9,183 bases of DNA from Pseudomonadota bacterium (GCA_023425225.1 JAFADB010000363.1:1-9183), one strand, 5' to 3'; positions 1-5,834 are shown, numbered from the stretch's first letter. Notes: generated from the letters alone by a model not told the origin. Numbers and translations: made by a program.

Positions 1-560
1 CCTTCGCCCAGCAGCGGATCGCGCGCCGGCAACGGAACCTGGGCGATGCGCTGGTCGGCCGCCGGGCGTTCGCCGGGCTCGCCGCGCATGAGATCGGGGG
101 AGCGGCCGTCGGGATAGGCGCCGACCACCTGGAAGTCCTCGCTGGCCTTGAGCCGCTTGTGGCCCACGCCGGCGGGGATGACGATCACGTCGCCGGCGGC
201 CACGTCCACCGACTGCCCCTGCTCGCCGCCGAGCTGCAGCGTGGCGCTGCCGCTGAACACGCCGAGCACTTCATGGGTGTTGCTGTGGTAGTGGTGGAAC
301 GGATACACCGTCCAGCGCCAGGCGCCGGTCCAGCCGTTGCTGGCGAAACGCTGTTCCAGCCAGCGCGCACCGGCGTCGCCGCGCGCGCTGAAGGCGTGGC
401 GGTAGAGCAGCAGCGGCAGGCGGTTGTTGGGGATGCTGCCGTCGTCGTGGAAGACGATGGCTTCCGGTGCGCTCGCCGCCGCCACGGCCGGTGCGATGCC
501 CATGACGGTCAGCGCCGCGGCCGCGGCCAGCAGGCGGCGGCGGGAAACGAGGTTTGGCAT
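1..560 (-). CDS. Tat-signal cupin domain protein, YjlB-like (C-terminus cut by window edge)
   Basis: The 186 visible codons run from an ATG at 560 to the left edge with no stop, so the C-terminus is missing, probably by only a short stretch. Residues 6-11 read SRRRLL, followed by an Ala-rich hydrophobic stretch and AVAAAS near residue 30; this is a plausible twin-arginine signal peptide, so export in folded form is inferred. The mature part is a single-domain cupin. Motif 1 is the His-rich HHYHSNTHE (residues 89-97) followed by a Gly at 104, and motif 2 is GDVIVIPAGVGH (123-134). These histidines and the glutamate are the usual metal ligands of cupins. IPNN near 43-46, the motif block and VVGAYP (145-150) resemble Bacillus subtilis YjlB, an uncharacterised cupin; I rely on memory for that match. 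A GGGAG Shine-Dalgarno lies about 8 bases before the ATG, and the start is 16 bases after the stop of the upstream reductase-like gene, so the two are likely cotranscribed. Substrate and metal are unknown. Confidence 0.85.
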   Translation of the reverse strand, partial: MPNLVSRRRLLAAAAALTVMGIAPAVAAASAPEAIVFHDDGSIPNNRLPLLLYRHAFSARGDAGARWLEQRFASNGWTGAWRWTVYPFHHYHSNTHEVLGVFSGSATLQLGGEQGQSVDVAAGDVIVIPAGVGHKRLKASEDFQVVGAYPDGRSPDLMRGEPGERPAADQRIAQVPLPARDPLLGE

Positions 561-576
561 GACGTGGCTCCCGGGT

Positions 577-1305
577 TCATGGCTTCAGGTCGAGCGCGCG
601 GCGCAGCTGCGCGGCGTCCATCACCTGCACGTAGACCGGGGAGCCCACGTCGAAACGGCGCGCCTGCGCCAACCCGCCGACCACCACCGGCTCGAAGCCG
701 GCATCGCGCACCAGCTGCGAGGCGACCTGCAGCGCCTGCGCGTCGTCGCCGGCGATCGGGATGGCGACCGGGTCGCCGGCGCGATGGGCCAGGCTGCGCA
801 GGTTGCCGGCGGCGATGGCATTGAACGCGCGCACCAGCCGCGTGCCCGGCAGGTAGCGCTGGGAGGCGACGCCAGTGCCTTCGCGGCGCGCCTGCTCGGC
901 CATGGCGCCGTCGCGGCCGGGATACGGGTTTCCGGTATCGATGACGACCTTGCCGGCCAGCTCGTCGCGCAGGTCGCGGCCGATCTGCGGCAATGCGCCG
1001 TAGGGCACCGACACCAGCACTACCTCGCCGAAGCGGGCGGCCTGCGCCGGCGTGCCCACCTGTGCGCGTGGGCCGAGTTCGGCGGCCAGCGGTCGCAGCT
1101 GGTCGGGATGGCGCGAGGAGATCATCACCTCGTGCCCGGCCTGGACCCAGTGGGTGGCCAGCGCGCCGCCGATATTGCCGGTGCCGATGATGCCGATGCG
1201 CACCGGCTCGTGGGCCGGCTTCGCCGGTTCGGCCGCGGCAGCGGTCGTCGCGCCGGACAGCAGCAGGGCGCAGATCAGGCCGGGAATGAGGGAAAAACGT
1301 TTCAT
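577..1305 (-). CDS. Exported NAD(P)-binding Rossmann protein, F420-dependent NADP reductase-like
   Basis: A protein of 242 residues. The start is the ATG at 1305, because a GGAG sits 6 bases upstream of it; an in-frame ATG at 1317 would add MEPL but has that GGAG inside its own codons. The N-terminus (MKRFSLIPGLICALLLSG...TTAAAA-E) has a basic n-region, a hydrophobic core and an Ala-rich cleavage region, so it looks like a Sec signal peptide with no convincing lipobox. Next comes a classical dinucleotide-binding start, RIGIIGTGNIGGALA (GxGxxG), then SSRHP, typical of an NADP-phosphate-binding turn after strand 2, then VLVSVPYGALP, VIDTGNPY and RAFNAI. This order matches the family of NADPH-dependent F420 reductases (FNO-like) and their bacterial relatives, most of which do not use F420. 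Signal peptides are unusual in this family, since NAD(P)H is cytoplasmic. The downstream cupin is also predicted to be exported, so the pair probably acts together in the periplasm. Reaction and substrate are unknown. Confidence 0.85.
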   Translation of the reverse strand: MKRFSLIPGLICALLLSGATTAAAAEPAKPAHEPVRIGIIGTGNIGGALATHWVQAGHEVMISSRHPDQLRPLAAELGPRAQVGTPAQAARFGEVVLVSVPYGALPQIGRDLRDELAGKVVIDTGNPYPGRDGAMAEQARREGTGVASQRYLPGTRLVRAFNAIAAGNLRSLAHRAGDPVAIPIAGDDAQALQVASQLVRDAGFEPVVVGGLAQARRFDVGSPVYVQVMDAAQLRRALDLKP

Positions 1306-1405
1306 GAGGGGCTCCATGCAAGTTCGCCATGCCGATCGCGCCGCAAGGGCGAATCCAGCGGAACATGGCCGGGCGTAGGGCGCCGCTGCCGTCGAGCTGA
1401 GTGGG

Positions 1406-1438
1406 AGCCTAACGCTGCGCCGGTGCAGGGACCGTCAA
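1406..1438 (-). promoter_or_regulatory. Weak promoter candidate for the reductase-cupin pair
   Basis: In the 177-base gap before the reductase gene, the minus strand carries TTGACG (1438-1433, five of six to the -35 consensus) and, downstream, TAGGCT (1411-1406). The spacer is 21 bases, longer than the 17 usual for sigma-70. Long spacers are known at promoters that need a DNA-twisting activator of the MerR type, but the symmetric site expected for such a regulator is not convincing here: only CTGC...GCAG around a CCGG centre can be seen. Treat as a candidate only. Confidence 0.25.
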
Positions 1439-1482
1439 GCGATGGTGCGCGGATGCCGTCCCGGCTGTTGCGGTATCGCCGC

Positions 1483-1767
1483 TCAGGCGTGCTCGCCGCG
1501 CGCCTGCGCGCGGGCGTTGGCGATCAGGGCCTTGAGCAGGGCGCGGTCGGTATGCCGGGATACCGGGCGCACGCCCAATCCGAGGGCCCGCTCGCGCTGC
1601 GAGGCGGGCACGTCGTAGTGCGCGCCGCTGGGCTTGTTCTGGAACGCGTGCCGGGGAATGTCCAGGCGCGCGGCCATGGCATGCAGCTCGTCCAGGGTGT
1701 CGGCGAGCAGGTGCCCCCAGCGCTGGCCGCGCCAGGGGTGGACCGTGTCGTCGAGATAGACCGCCAT
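1483..1767 (-). CDS. DUF4031 domain protein
   Basis: A protein of 94 residues that I recognise as DUF4031. It starts with MAVYLDD, has WRGQRWGHLLADTLDELHAMAARL at residues 12-35, continues with PRHAFQNKP and PHYD-type GAHYDVPASQRERAL, and ends with a basic helix. The family is small, single-domain and of unknown function. The pattern of an N-terminal VYxDD, a central H/L-A-DT-x-E-LH stretch and a conserved HYD is visible and complete, so the gene is intact. It starts 14 bases after the stop of the upstream hypothetical gene and has no good Shine-Dalgarno of its own, which suggests translational coupling within a two-gene unit. There is no signal peptide or membrane segment, so it is probably cytoplasmic. 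The 177 bases between it and the next gene downstream suggest its transcript ends there, although no clear terminator hairpin was found. Confidence 0.85.
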   Translation of the reverse strand: MAVYLDDTVHPWRGQRWGHLLADTLDELHAMAARLDIPRHAFQNKPSGAHYDVPASQRERALGLGVRPVSRHTDRALLKALIANARAQARGEHA

Positions 1768-1781
1768 GGCGTGCGGCCGGC

Positions 1782-2282
1782 TCAGTCCTGCTTCGGGGCC
1801 GGCGGCAGCGGGTCCTGCGACTGCGCCGGGGCGGCCTGGGTGTCGTCGGAGGCGGCGGCTTCGCCCTCGGCGACGGCCTCCGTCCCGTCTTCGCCGTCTT
1901 CATCGCTCTCGAACTCGGCCACCAGCGCATCCAGGTACTCGTCGGCGGTCTTGCCCTCGTCGGCGGCGAGGTCGTCGATCATCTGCTGCAGCTGGGTGGA
2001 ATAGTCCAGGGTGATGGTCTTGCCTTCCTTCTCCTGCACGTTGGCCAGGTGCTTGAGCATGGCCAGCATCGGCACCGGGTTGTCGGCGTTGCCCATGGTC
2101 TGGCCGCCGATCGACAACAACCATTCGCTGCCCTGCAGGCCGATGGCCGCCACCACGTGGCCGCTCTCGTCCTGCAGCACGGCATGGTTGCTCACCGGCA
2201 GGTCGTGGTTCAGGCGCGCGAATCCGCGCTTGGGCTGCTTCTTCCTGCGCTGGTCGCGCTTGGCCTTGGAATTGCGGGACAC
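1782..2282 (-). CDS. Conserved hypothetical protein with basic N-terminus and acidic C-terminus
   Basis: About 166 residues, with three visible parts. The first twenty residues are strongly basic (SRNSKAKRDQRRKKQPKRG). A middle section (roughly 20-110) looks globular, with GHVVAAIGLQG, EWLLSIGGQTMG and helical stretches ending in DYSTQLQQMIDDLAADEGKTADEYLDAL. The tail is acidic and low in complexity (FESDEDGEDG, then Ala/Gln/Pro). I know no function; the style matches hypothetical proteins seen in xanthomonads. The start is uncertain. I chose GTG at 2282, which gives the basic N-terminus directly after a purine-rich CGAGAA. An in-frame ATG at 2312 would add ten residues, but it has no Shine-Dalgarno and overlaps a TACAAT that looks like a -10 box. 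The gene lies 57 bases downstream of the motB stop and is followed after 14 bases by the DUF4031 gene. Nothing ties it to motility beyond proximity. Confidence 0.7.
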   Translation of the reverse strand: MSRNSKAKRDQRRKKQPKRGFARLNHDLPVSNHAVLQDESGHVVAAIGLQGSEWLLSIGGQTMGNADNPVPMLAMLKHLANVQEKEGKTITLDYSTQLQQMIDDLAADEGKTADEYLDALVAEFESDEDGEDGTEAVAEGEAAASDDTQAAPAQSQDPLPPAPKQD

Positions 2283-2339
2283 GGGAATTCTCGTCGGGAA
2301 TCGGGCGGCCATTGTAGTGCCTGCCCGCTGCGCGGCCGA

Positions 2340-3344
2340 CTAGGGCGCCGGCGCCGCCGCACCCGAGGGAAGCGCCATCGCCGATTGCGCGGCGCCGTGC
2401 GGTTCGCCGCCGGCGGCCGCGACCTGTTCCGGCACCTGCGTATCGGCATCCTCGAGCGGCTGGCCCAGCGCCACGTCGTGGCCATCGCGCGCCAGCACCG
2501 CATCCTCGGCGGCGCGGGTCATCACCACGATGCTGATGCGGCGGTTGATCGGGTTCTGTGGGTCCTGCTTGTCGAACAGCACCGACGAGCCCAGCCCGAC
2601 CACGCGACTGACCTTGTCCTCGGCCATGCCGCCGGCCACCAGCGCGCGGCGCGCGGCATTGGCGCGCTCGCTGCTCAGCTCCCAGTTGCCGTAGCCGTCG
2701 GCGCGGGCATAGGCGGTGGTGTCGGTGTGACCGGTGATGCTGACGTGGTTGGGCACCTGGTTGATGAAGCCGCTGAGCTCGCGAAGGATGTCGCGCGTAT
2801 ACGGCTTGAGCGCGGTGCTGCCCATGTCGAACATCGGCCGGTTCTGCTGGTCCACGATCTGGATGCGCAGGCCTTCGGGGGTGATGTCCAGCAGCAGCTG
2901 GTCCTTGAACGGCTCCAGCGCCTGGCTGCGCGAGATCGCCTCCTTGAGGTCTTCCATCAGCGCCTCGAGCTGGCGCTTCTCCGCCGCGCGGCCGTCGTCG
3001 GCCTGGCCGCTGTCGGCCTTGCGCGCGAACGGGTCGTCGCTCTGGCCGCGCGGGATCTCCATGCTGCCGCCGAGCTTGATCATCGAGTTGCTGGCGCCGC
3101 CGGGACCGTTCATGCCCGGCGCCGGCGCCGGGCTCTGGCCCTTGAGCGGGCTGGGGTTGCGGAAGTACTCGGAGATGGCCGCGCGCTGCTTGGTGGTGGT
3201 GGCGCCCACCAGCCACATGACCAGGAAGAAGGCCATCATCGCGGTGACGAAGTCGGCATAGGCCACCTTCCAGGCGCCGCCGTGGTGGCCGCCGCGCTGG
3301 ATCTTCTTGACCCGGCGGATGACGATGGCGGGCTTGTCGCTCAT
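2340..3344 (-). CDS. motB: Flagellar motor protein MotB
   Basis: A 334-residue stator subunit that anchors the motor to peptidoglycan and carries the proton-binding aspartate. It has a short basic cytoplasmic N-terminus (RRVKKIQ), then AWKVAYADFVTAMMAFFLVMWL with the conserved proton-channel Asp at residue 31 inside the single transmembrane helix (about 28-50). A plug/linker region follows (about 51-160, Pro/Gly-rich at 63-83). The OmpA-like peptidoglycan-binding domain spans about 165-275, with FDMGSTALKPY, ITGHTD (203-208), WELSSERANAARR and NPINRRISIV. A Pro/Ala-rich tail of about 55 residues past the domain is probably disordered. AGGAA lies 6 bases before the ATG and overlaps the end of motA. 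With only 9 bases between the genes, it is cotranscribed with and translationally linked to motA. Family assignment is secure. All key residues are present, and the Asp rather than Asn at position 31 argues for a functional proton channel. Confidence 0.97.
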   Translation of the reverse strand: MSDKPAIVIRRVKKIQRGGHHGGAWKVAYADFVTAMMAFFLVMWLVGATTTKQRAAISEYFRNPSPLKGQSPAPAPGMNGPGGASNSMIKLGGSMEIPRGQSDDPFARKADSGQADDGRAAEKRQLEALMEDLKEAISRSQALEPFKDQLLLDITPEGLRIQIVDQQNRPMFDMGSTALKPYTRDILRELSGFINQVPNHVSITGHTDTTAYARADGYGNWELSSERANAARRALVAGGMAEDKVSRVVGLGSSVLFDKQDPQNPINRRISIVVMTRAAEDAVLARDGHDVALGQPLEDADTQVPEQVAAAGGEPHGAAQSAMALPSGAAAPAP

Positions 3345-3353
3345 CGCGGGTTC

Positions 3354-4208
3354 CTACTTGACCGTCTTCAGGTGCGCCTCGAACTCGGCGAAGCCGGGGC
3401 GCACGTCGGTGGGCAGGGTCTTGCGGGCGAATTCCAGCGCGATCTTCGGGTTGTAGCCGCGCAGGCACGACAGCAGCGCGGTCTTGACCGCCTCGAAGAT
3501 GCGCGCGTCCTTGTCCGCGCGCATCTCCACCGCCGTGGCCAGAGGGCCGATGAAGCCGTAGGCCAGCAGGATGCCGAGGAAGGTGCCCACCAGCGCGCCG
3601 GCCACGTGGGCGCCGACCTCGGCGATCTCGCCGCCGATCGAGCCCATCGTGGTGACGATGCCCAGCACCGCGGCGACGATGCCGAAGCCGGGCATCGCGT
3701 CGGCCACCTTCTCCAGCGCGTGGGCGGGCGCCATGGCCTCCTCGTGGTGCTTCTCCAGTTCCAGTTCCAGCAGCGGTTCGAGTTCGTGCGGCTCGATGTT
3801 GGAGCCGATCATCAGGCGCAGGCAGTCGGTGATGAAGTCGACCAGGTGGTGGTCGGCCAGCACCCGCGGGTAGTTCTGGAACAAGGGGCTGTCGTAGGGT
3901 CGCTCGACGTGCTCCTCCAGCGCCATGAAGCCTTCCCGGCGCGCCTTGTTGAGCAGCTCGTAGATCAGGCTCAGCGTGTCCAGGTAGTCCTGGCTCTTGT
4001 AGTGCGGCCCCTTCAGCACGGCCGGGATCGCCGCCAGCGTCGCCTTCACCGTGCGCAGCGGCGTGCCCACCAGGAACGCGCCCAGCGCCGCGCCGCCGAT
4101 GATCACCAGCTCGTAGGGTTGCCACAGCGCCCCCAGCTTGCCGTGCGCGCCGACGTAACCGCCGAGCACGCTGAGGATGACGATCAGGAAGCCGGCAAGG
4201 ATGAGCAT
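3354..4208 (-). CDS. motA: Flagellar motor stator protein MotA
   Basis: A 284-residue inner-membrane protein that forms the ion-conducting stator with MotB and pushes on the rotor protein FliG. I chose the ATG at 4208 rather than the in-frame ATG at 4238 for two reasons. The sigma-28 promoter's -10 element ends at 4239, so the first ATG would lie at or before the transcript start. Also, starting at 4208 puts the functional residues at the numbering known from E. coli MotA: Arg90 and Glu98 in the cytoplasmic loop (KARREGFMALEE), and Pro173 and Pro222 (AMPGFG, IGPLA). The four membrane segments lie near 1-20, 33-50, 170-190 and 200-222. MLILAGFLIVILSVLGGYVG and YELVIIGGAALGAFLVG are typical of the family. 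There is no clear Shine-Dalgarno before 4208; a small GGGG/CCCC stem sits in the short leader. motB follows 9 bases downstream. No other flagellar genes lie in the window, consistent with a stand-alone late-class motAB operon. Confidence 0.95.
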   Translation of the reverse strand: MLILAGFLIVILSVLGGYVGAHGKLGALWQPYELVIIGGAALGAFLVGTPLRTVKATLAAIPAVLKGPHYKSQDYLDTLSLIYELLNKARREGFMALEEHVERPYDSPLFQNYPRVLADHHLVDFITDCLRLMIGSNIEPHELEPLLELELEKHHEEAMAPAHALEKVADAMPGFGIVAAVLGIVTTMGSIGGEIAEVGAHVAGALVGTFLGILLAYGFIGPLATAVEMRADKDARIFEAVKTALLSCLRGYNPKIALEFARKTLPTDVRPGFAEFEAHLKTVK

Positions 4209-4238
4209 GGGGGAGCGCGGTGCAGGGGAATACCCCAT

Positions 4239-4265
4239 TTGTCGGCGCCGCGTGGCGAAACTGAA
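4239..4265 (-). promoter_or_regulatory. Sigma-28 (FliA) promoter of motAB
   Basis: Reading on the minus strand, TTCAGTTT (4265-4258), exactly 11 bases and then GCCGACAA (4246-4239). The enterobacterial FliA consensus is TAAAGTTT-N11-GCCGATAA, so the matches are 6 of 8 and 7 of 8 with the exact spacing. Transcription should begin a few bases past 4239, near 4233, leaving a leader of about 25 bases to the motA ATG at 4208. This places motAB in the late, FliA-dependent flagellar class. The element sits 40 bases beyond the msrB stop, so motAB does not depend on msrB transcription. Confidence 0.8.
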
Positions 4266-4304
4266 GGGCCGCCGCCGCCCTGGTCGCCGTGCGCGGCCCC
4301 GGCG

Positions 4305-4769
4305 TCAGGCGCGGCCGGCCTCGGCACCGCCGCGGTGCAGCGGGTCCGGATAAGGCTCGCCCTGGCCGACGAACGCCAGCGAGACCGAGTTCAGGCAGTG
4401 CCGCTCGTGCGTGGGCGGGGGACCGTCGGGGAACACATGACCCAGGTGGCTGCCGCAGCGCGCGCAGACGATCTCGGTGCGGATCATGCCGTGGCTGATG
4501 TCGCGGATGCGGCCGATGTGGGCCTCGTCCACCGGTGCGAAGAAGCTGGGCCAGCCGGTGCCGGAATCGAACTTGGCCGAGGAGCGGAACAGCGGCAGCC
4601 CGCACAGCCGGCAGCAGTAGACGCCCTCGCGCTTGTTGTCCAGGAACACGCCGCAGAACGGCGCCTCGGTGCCGTGGTGCAACAGCACGCGCTGTTCCTC
4701 GGCGCTCAGGCCGGCGATCAGGTCGGCGCGCTGCCGCGCATCGGGAGGAGTGAGGTTGAATCCGGTCAT
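4305..4769 (-). CDS. msrB: Peptide-methionine (R)-S-oxide reductase MsrB
   Basis: A 154-residue cytoplasmic repair enzyme that reduces the R-epimer of methionine sulfoxide in proteins, normally with thioredoxin as electron donor. The family blocks are all present: a GVYCCRLCG zinc half-site (Cys53, Cys56), FDSGTGWPSF (68-77), HGMIRTEIVCARCGSHLGHVFPDGP (93-117, with the second zinc pair Cys102 and Cys105), and RHCLNS with the catalytic Cys125. The position in GxGWPSF that holds a resolving cysteine in some MsrB proteins is Thr71 here, so recycling probably uses another cysteine or direct reduction; Cys39 or Cys52 are candidates, which is my inference. AGGAAA lies 5 bases before the ATG. The start is 103 bases from the divergently read secreted-protein gene, so each has its own promoter in that gap. 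The enzyme has no msrA partner in the window and no signal peptide. Confidence 0.95.
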   Translation of the reverse strand: MTGFNLTPPDARQRADLIAGLSAEEQRVLLHHGTEAPFCGVFLDNKREGVYCCRLCGLPLFRSSAKFDSGTGWPSFFAPVDEAHIGRIRDISHGMIRTEIVCARCGSHLGHVFPDGPPPTHERHCLNSVSLAFVGQGEPYPDPLHRGGAEAGRA

Positions 4770-4840
4770 GGCGGTTTCCTGGGGCGGTCGCGGGTCGAAC
4801 GGTGCGGCAGGCGTTTAGCCGGGCCACATCACCTGGTCGA

Positions 4841-4846
4841 TATAGT
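4841..4846 (+). promoter_or_regulatory. Candidate -10 box for the secreted Pro-rich protein gene
   Basis: TATAGT (five of six to consensus) lies 26 bases before the ATG at 4873, inside the 103-base gap with divergent msrB. No good -35 hexamer is found 16-18 bases upstream, so this is weak evidence. The same AT-rich spot also reads ACTATA on the other strand and could serve msrB. Confidence 0.3.
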
Positions 4847-4872
4847 GGCAGCAGACGCGATGGGAGAGTGAG

Positions 4873-5271
4873 ATGGCAACGCATCCCGTACTTGCATGGG
4901 CACTAGCGCTGGCGCTGGGCGGCGCAGCGCCGCTGGCGGCAACGGCACAGGTCACCACCTCGCCCACCACGACGCGGCCGCCGCCGGTGATCGCCCCGGC
5001 ACCGCCGTCGCCGGTGCAGAGCCGTCCGCAGACCTCGGTGCCCTCGACGCTTTCGCAACGCCCCGTGTCGCCTGCGGTGCCGGCCAGGCCGGTGGACAAC
5101 CCGCCCGCACCGGCGCCGCTGCAGGCGCCGCCTTACGTGCCTATCTACGACCGCACCGGCCGCCTGGTGCCGGGCGCGGTGCAGACCAGTCCGGGGCGCG
5201 TGCTCGATACCCGCACCGGGCGCTACTACGACGCCGTCCCCAGTCGCGACGGCCTGCGCATCCGCCCCTGA
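4873..5271 (+). CDS. Small secreted proline-rich hypothetical protein
   Basis: A 132-residue protein not assigned to a named family. Residues 1-25 form a Sec signal peptide: a short n-region, the hydrophobic run VLAWALALALGGAAPLA, and cleavage probably after ATA, before Gln26. Residues 27-90 are rich in Pro, Thr and Ser with almost no hydrophobic pattern and look extended or disordered, like a periplasmic or cell-wall spacer. The C-terminal 45 residues are different and look like the conserved part: YVPIYDRTGRLVPG, then GRVLDTRTGRYYDAVPS, with a repeated D-x(0,1)-R-T-G-R motif. GGAG 6 bases before the ATG supports the start. The gene is divergent from msrB and 209 bases from the next plus-strand gene. 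The likely location is periplasm or outside the cell; the function is unknown. Confidence 0.75.
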   Translation: MATHPVLAWALALALGGAAPLAATAQVTTSPTTTRPPPVIAPAPPSPVQSRPQTSVPSTLSQRPVSPAVPARPVDNPPAPAPLQAPPYVPIYDRTGRLVPGAVQTSPGRVLDTRTGRYYDAVPSRDGLRIRP

Positions 5272-5480
5272 GCCGCGCCACCTTGCCTGCGCCGGTGCCG
5301 TTCGTTGCCGTGGTCGCGCACATGAACGGTTTGGGAAAGGCGCTGCGCAGTCAGCATCATCAATGCATGCCTCACGGCCCTTTCGCCGGCGATTAACCGT
5401 GCGCGCCGCACGTTACACGCGTCGCTGGCGGCGCATGCGGTTGCCGCCGGCGGCGTTCCTTCATCACGAGAATGGCAGTC

Positions 5481-5630
5481 ATGGCCAACCAGAACCAGCC
5501 GAACCAGAAGCAGCCGGGCCAGCAGGGCGGGCACCACGAGCAGGACCAGCAGGGCCGCCAGCACAGCCAGCAGCAGATGGACGAGAAGAACAAGAGCGGA
5601 CAGAAGTCCGGACAGAAGCAGCAGAAGTGA
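5481..5630 (+). CDS. Gln-rich disordered microprotein (49 aa)
   Basis: A short open frame beginning ATG-GCC-AAC and ending TGA at 5630; an alternative ATG at 5472 would add three residues. The product has 17 glutamines in 49 residues (about 35%), with many Gly, Lys, Asn and His. It has no Leu, Ile, Val, Phe, Tyr, Trp or Cys, apart from a Val if the upstream start is used. It ends with a tandem SGQK-SGQK and a lysine-rich tail. The residues in this frame use varied codons with G/C-ending preference (CAG for every Gln, AAG for every Lys, AAC for every Asn), as expected of a real gene in this GC-rich genome. A weak AGAA purine stretch lies upstream, and a strong hairpin follows 22 bases after the stop. 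The composition resembles hydrophilin-like stress proteins, but I recognise no family. The opposite-strand frame is a Cys/Trp-rich artefact. Confidence 0.65.
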   Translation: MANQNQPNQKQPGQQGGHHEQDQQGRQHSQQQMDEKNKSGQKSGQKQQK

Positions 5631-5652
5631 TCTGCGGGCAATGAGGTGGGAG

Positions 5653-5676
5653 GAAGGGCGGCTCAGGCCGCCCTTC
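5653..5676 (+). terminator. Perfect 10-bp stem hairpin, likely terminator
   Basis: GAAGGGCGGC, loop TCAG, then GCCGCCCTTC: a perfect 10-base-pair, GC-rich stem with a four-base loop, 22 bases after the stop of the Gln-rich gene. There is no real T-run after it on either strand (TGCGTT on the plus strand), so as an intrinsic terminator it is imperfect, though this is common in GC-rich genomes. Position and stability fit termination of the plus-strand transcript; it could also stop lrp read-through from the other side. Confidence 0.6.
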
Positions 5677-5834
5677 TGCGTTCGGGATGCTTTGGCGTCA
5701 ATGGATGCCGTTGCTTCCACGCGCCATGACGTTACTGCTCGCGATGGCAAGGGTCGTCATGCCACGCCTGCGCGGAAGTGGCGATTGCAGGCGCGTCCGC
5801 GGTCGGCCGGCCACGACATGTGCCAGGGCATGCG

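Noticed and set aside
424..2004. 526-residue open frame on the plus strand
   Set aside because: It covers the cupin, the reductase and DUF4031 genes in antisense and spans their intergenic gaps; no domain is recognisable.
2049..4871. 940-residue open frame on the plus strand
   Set aside because: Antisense to the motAB and msrB genes. His/Ala/Gly/Arg-rich composition without motifs; the opposite frame carries the recognisable proteins.
1900..4884. 994-residue open frame on the minus strand
   Set aside because: It crosses motB, motA and msrB in another frame. The product is Arg/Gly/Ala/Pro-rich with no domain, typical of an out-of-frame reading of high-GC genes.
5226..5750. Leu-rich hydrophobic frame on the minus strand, plus a Cys/Trp-rich one at 5393-5641
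   Set aside because: They look like membrane proteins only because CAG/CAC-rich Gln codons of the plus-strand microprotein read as CTG/CTGCTG on the other strand. They also cross the secreted-protein stop region and lack start signals.
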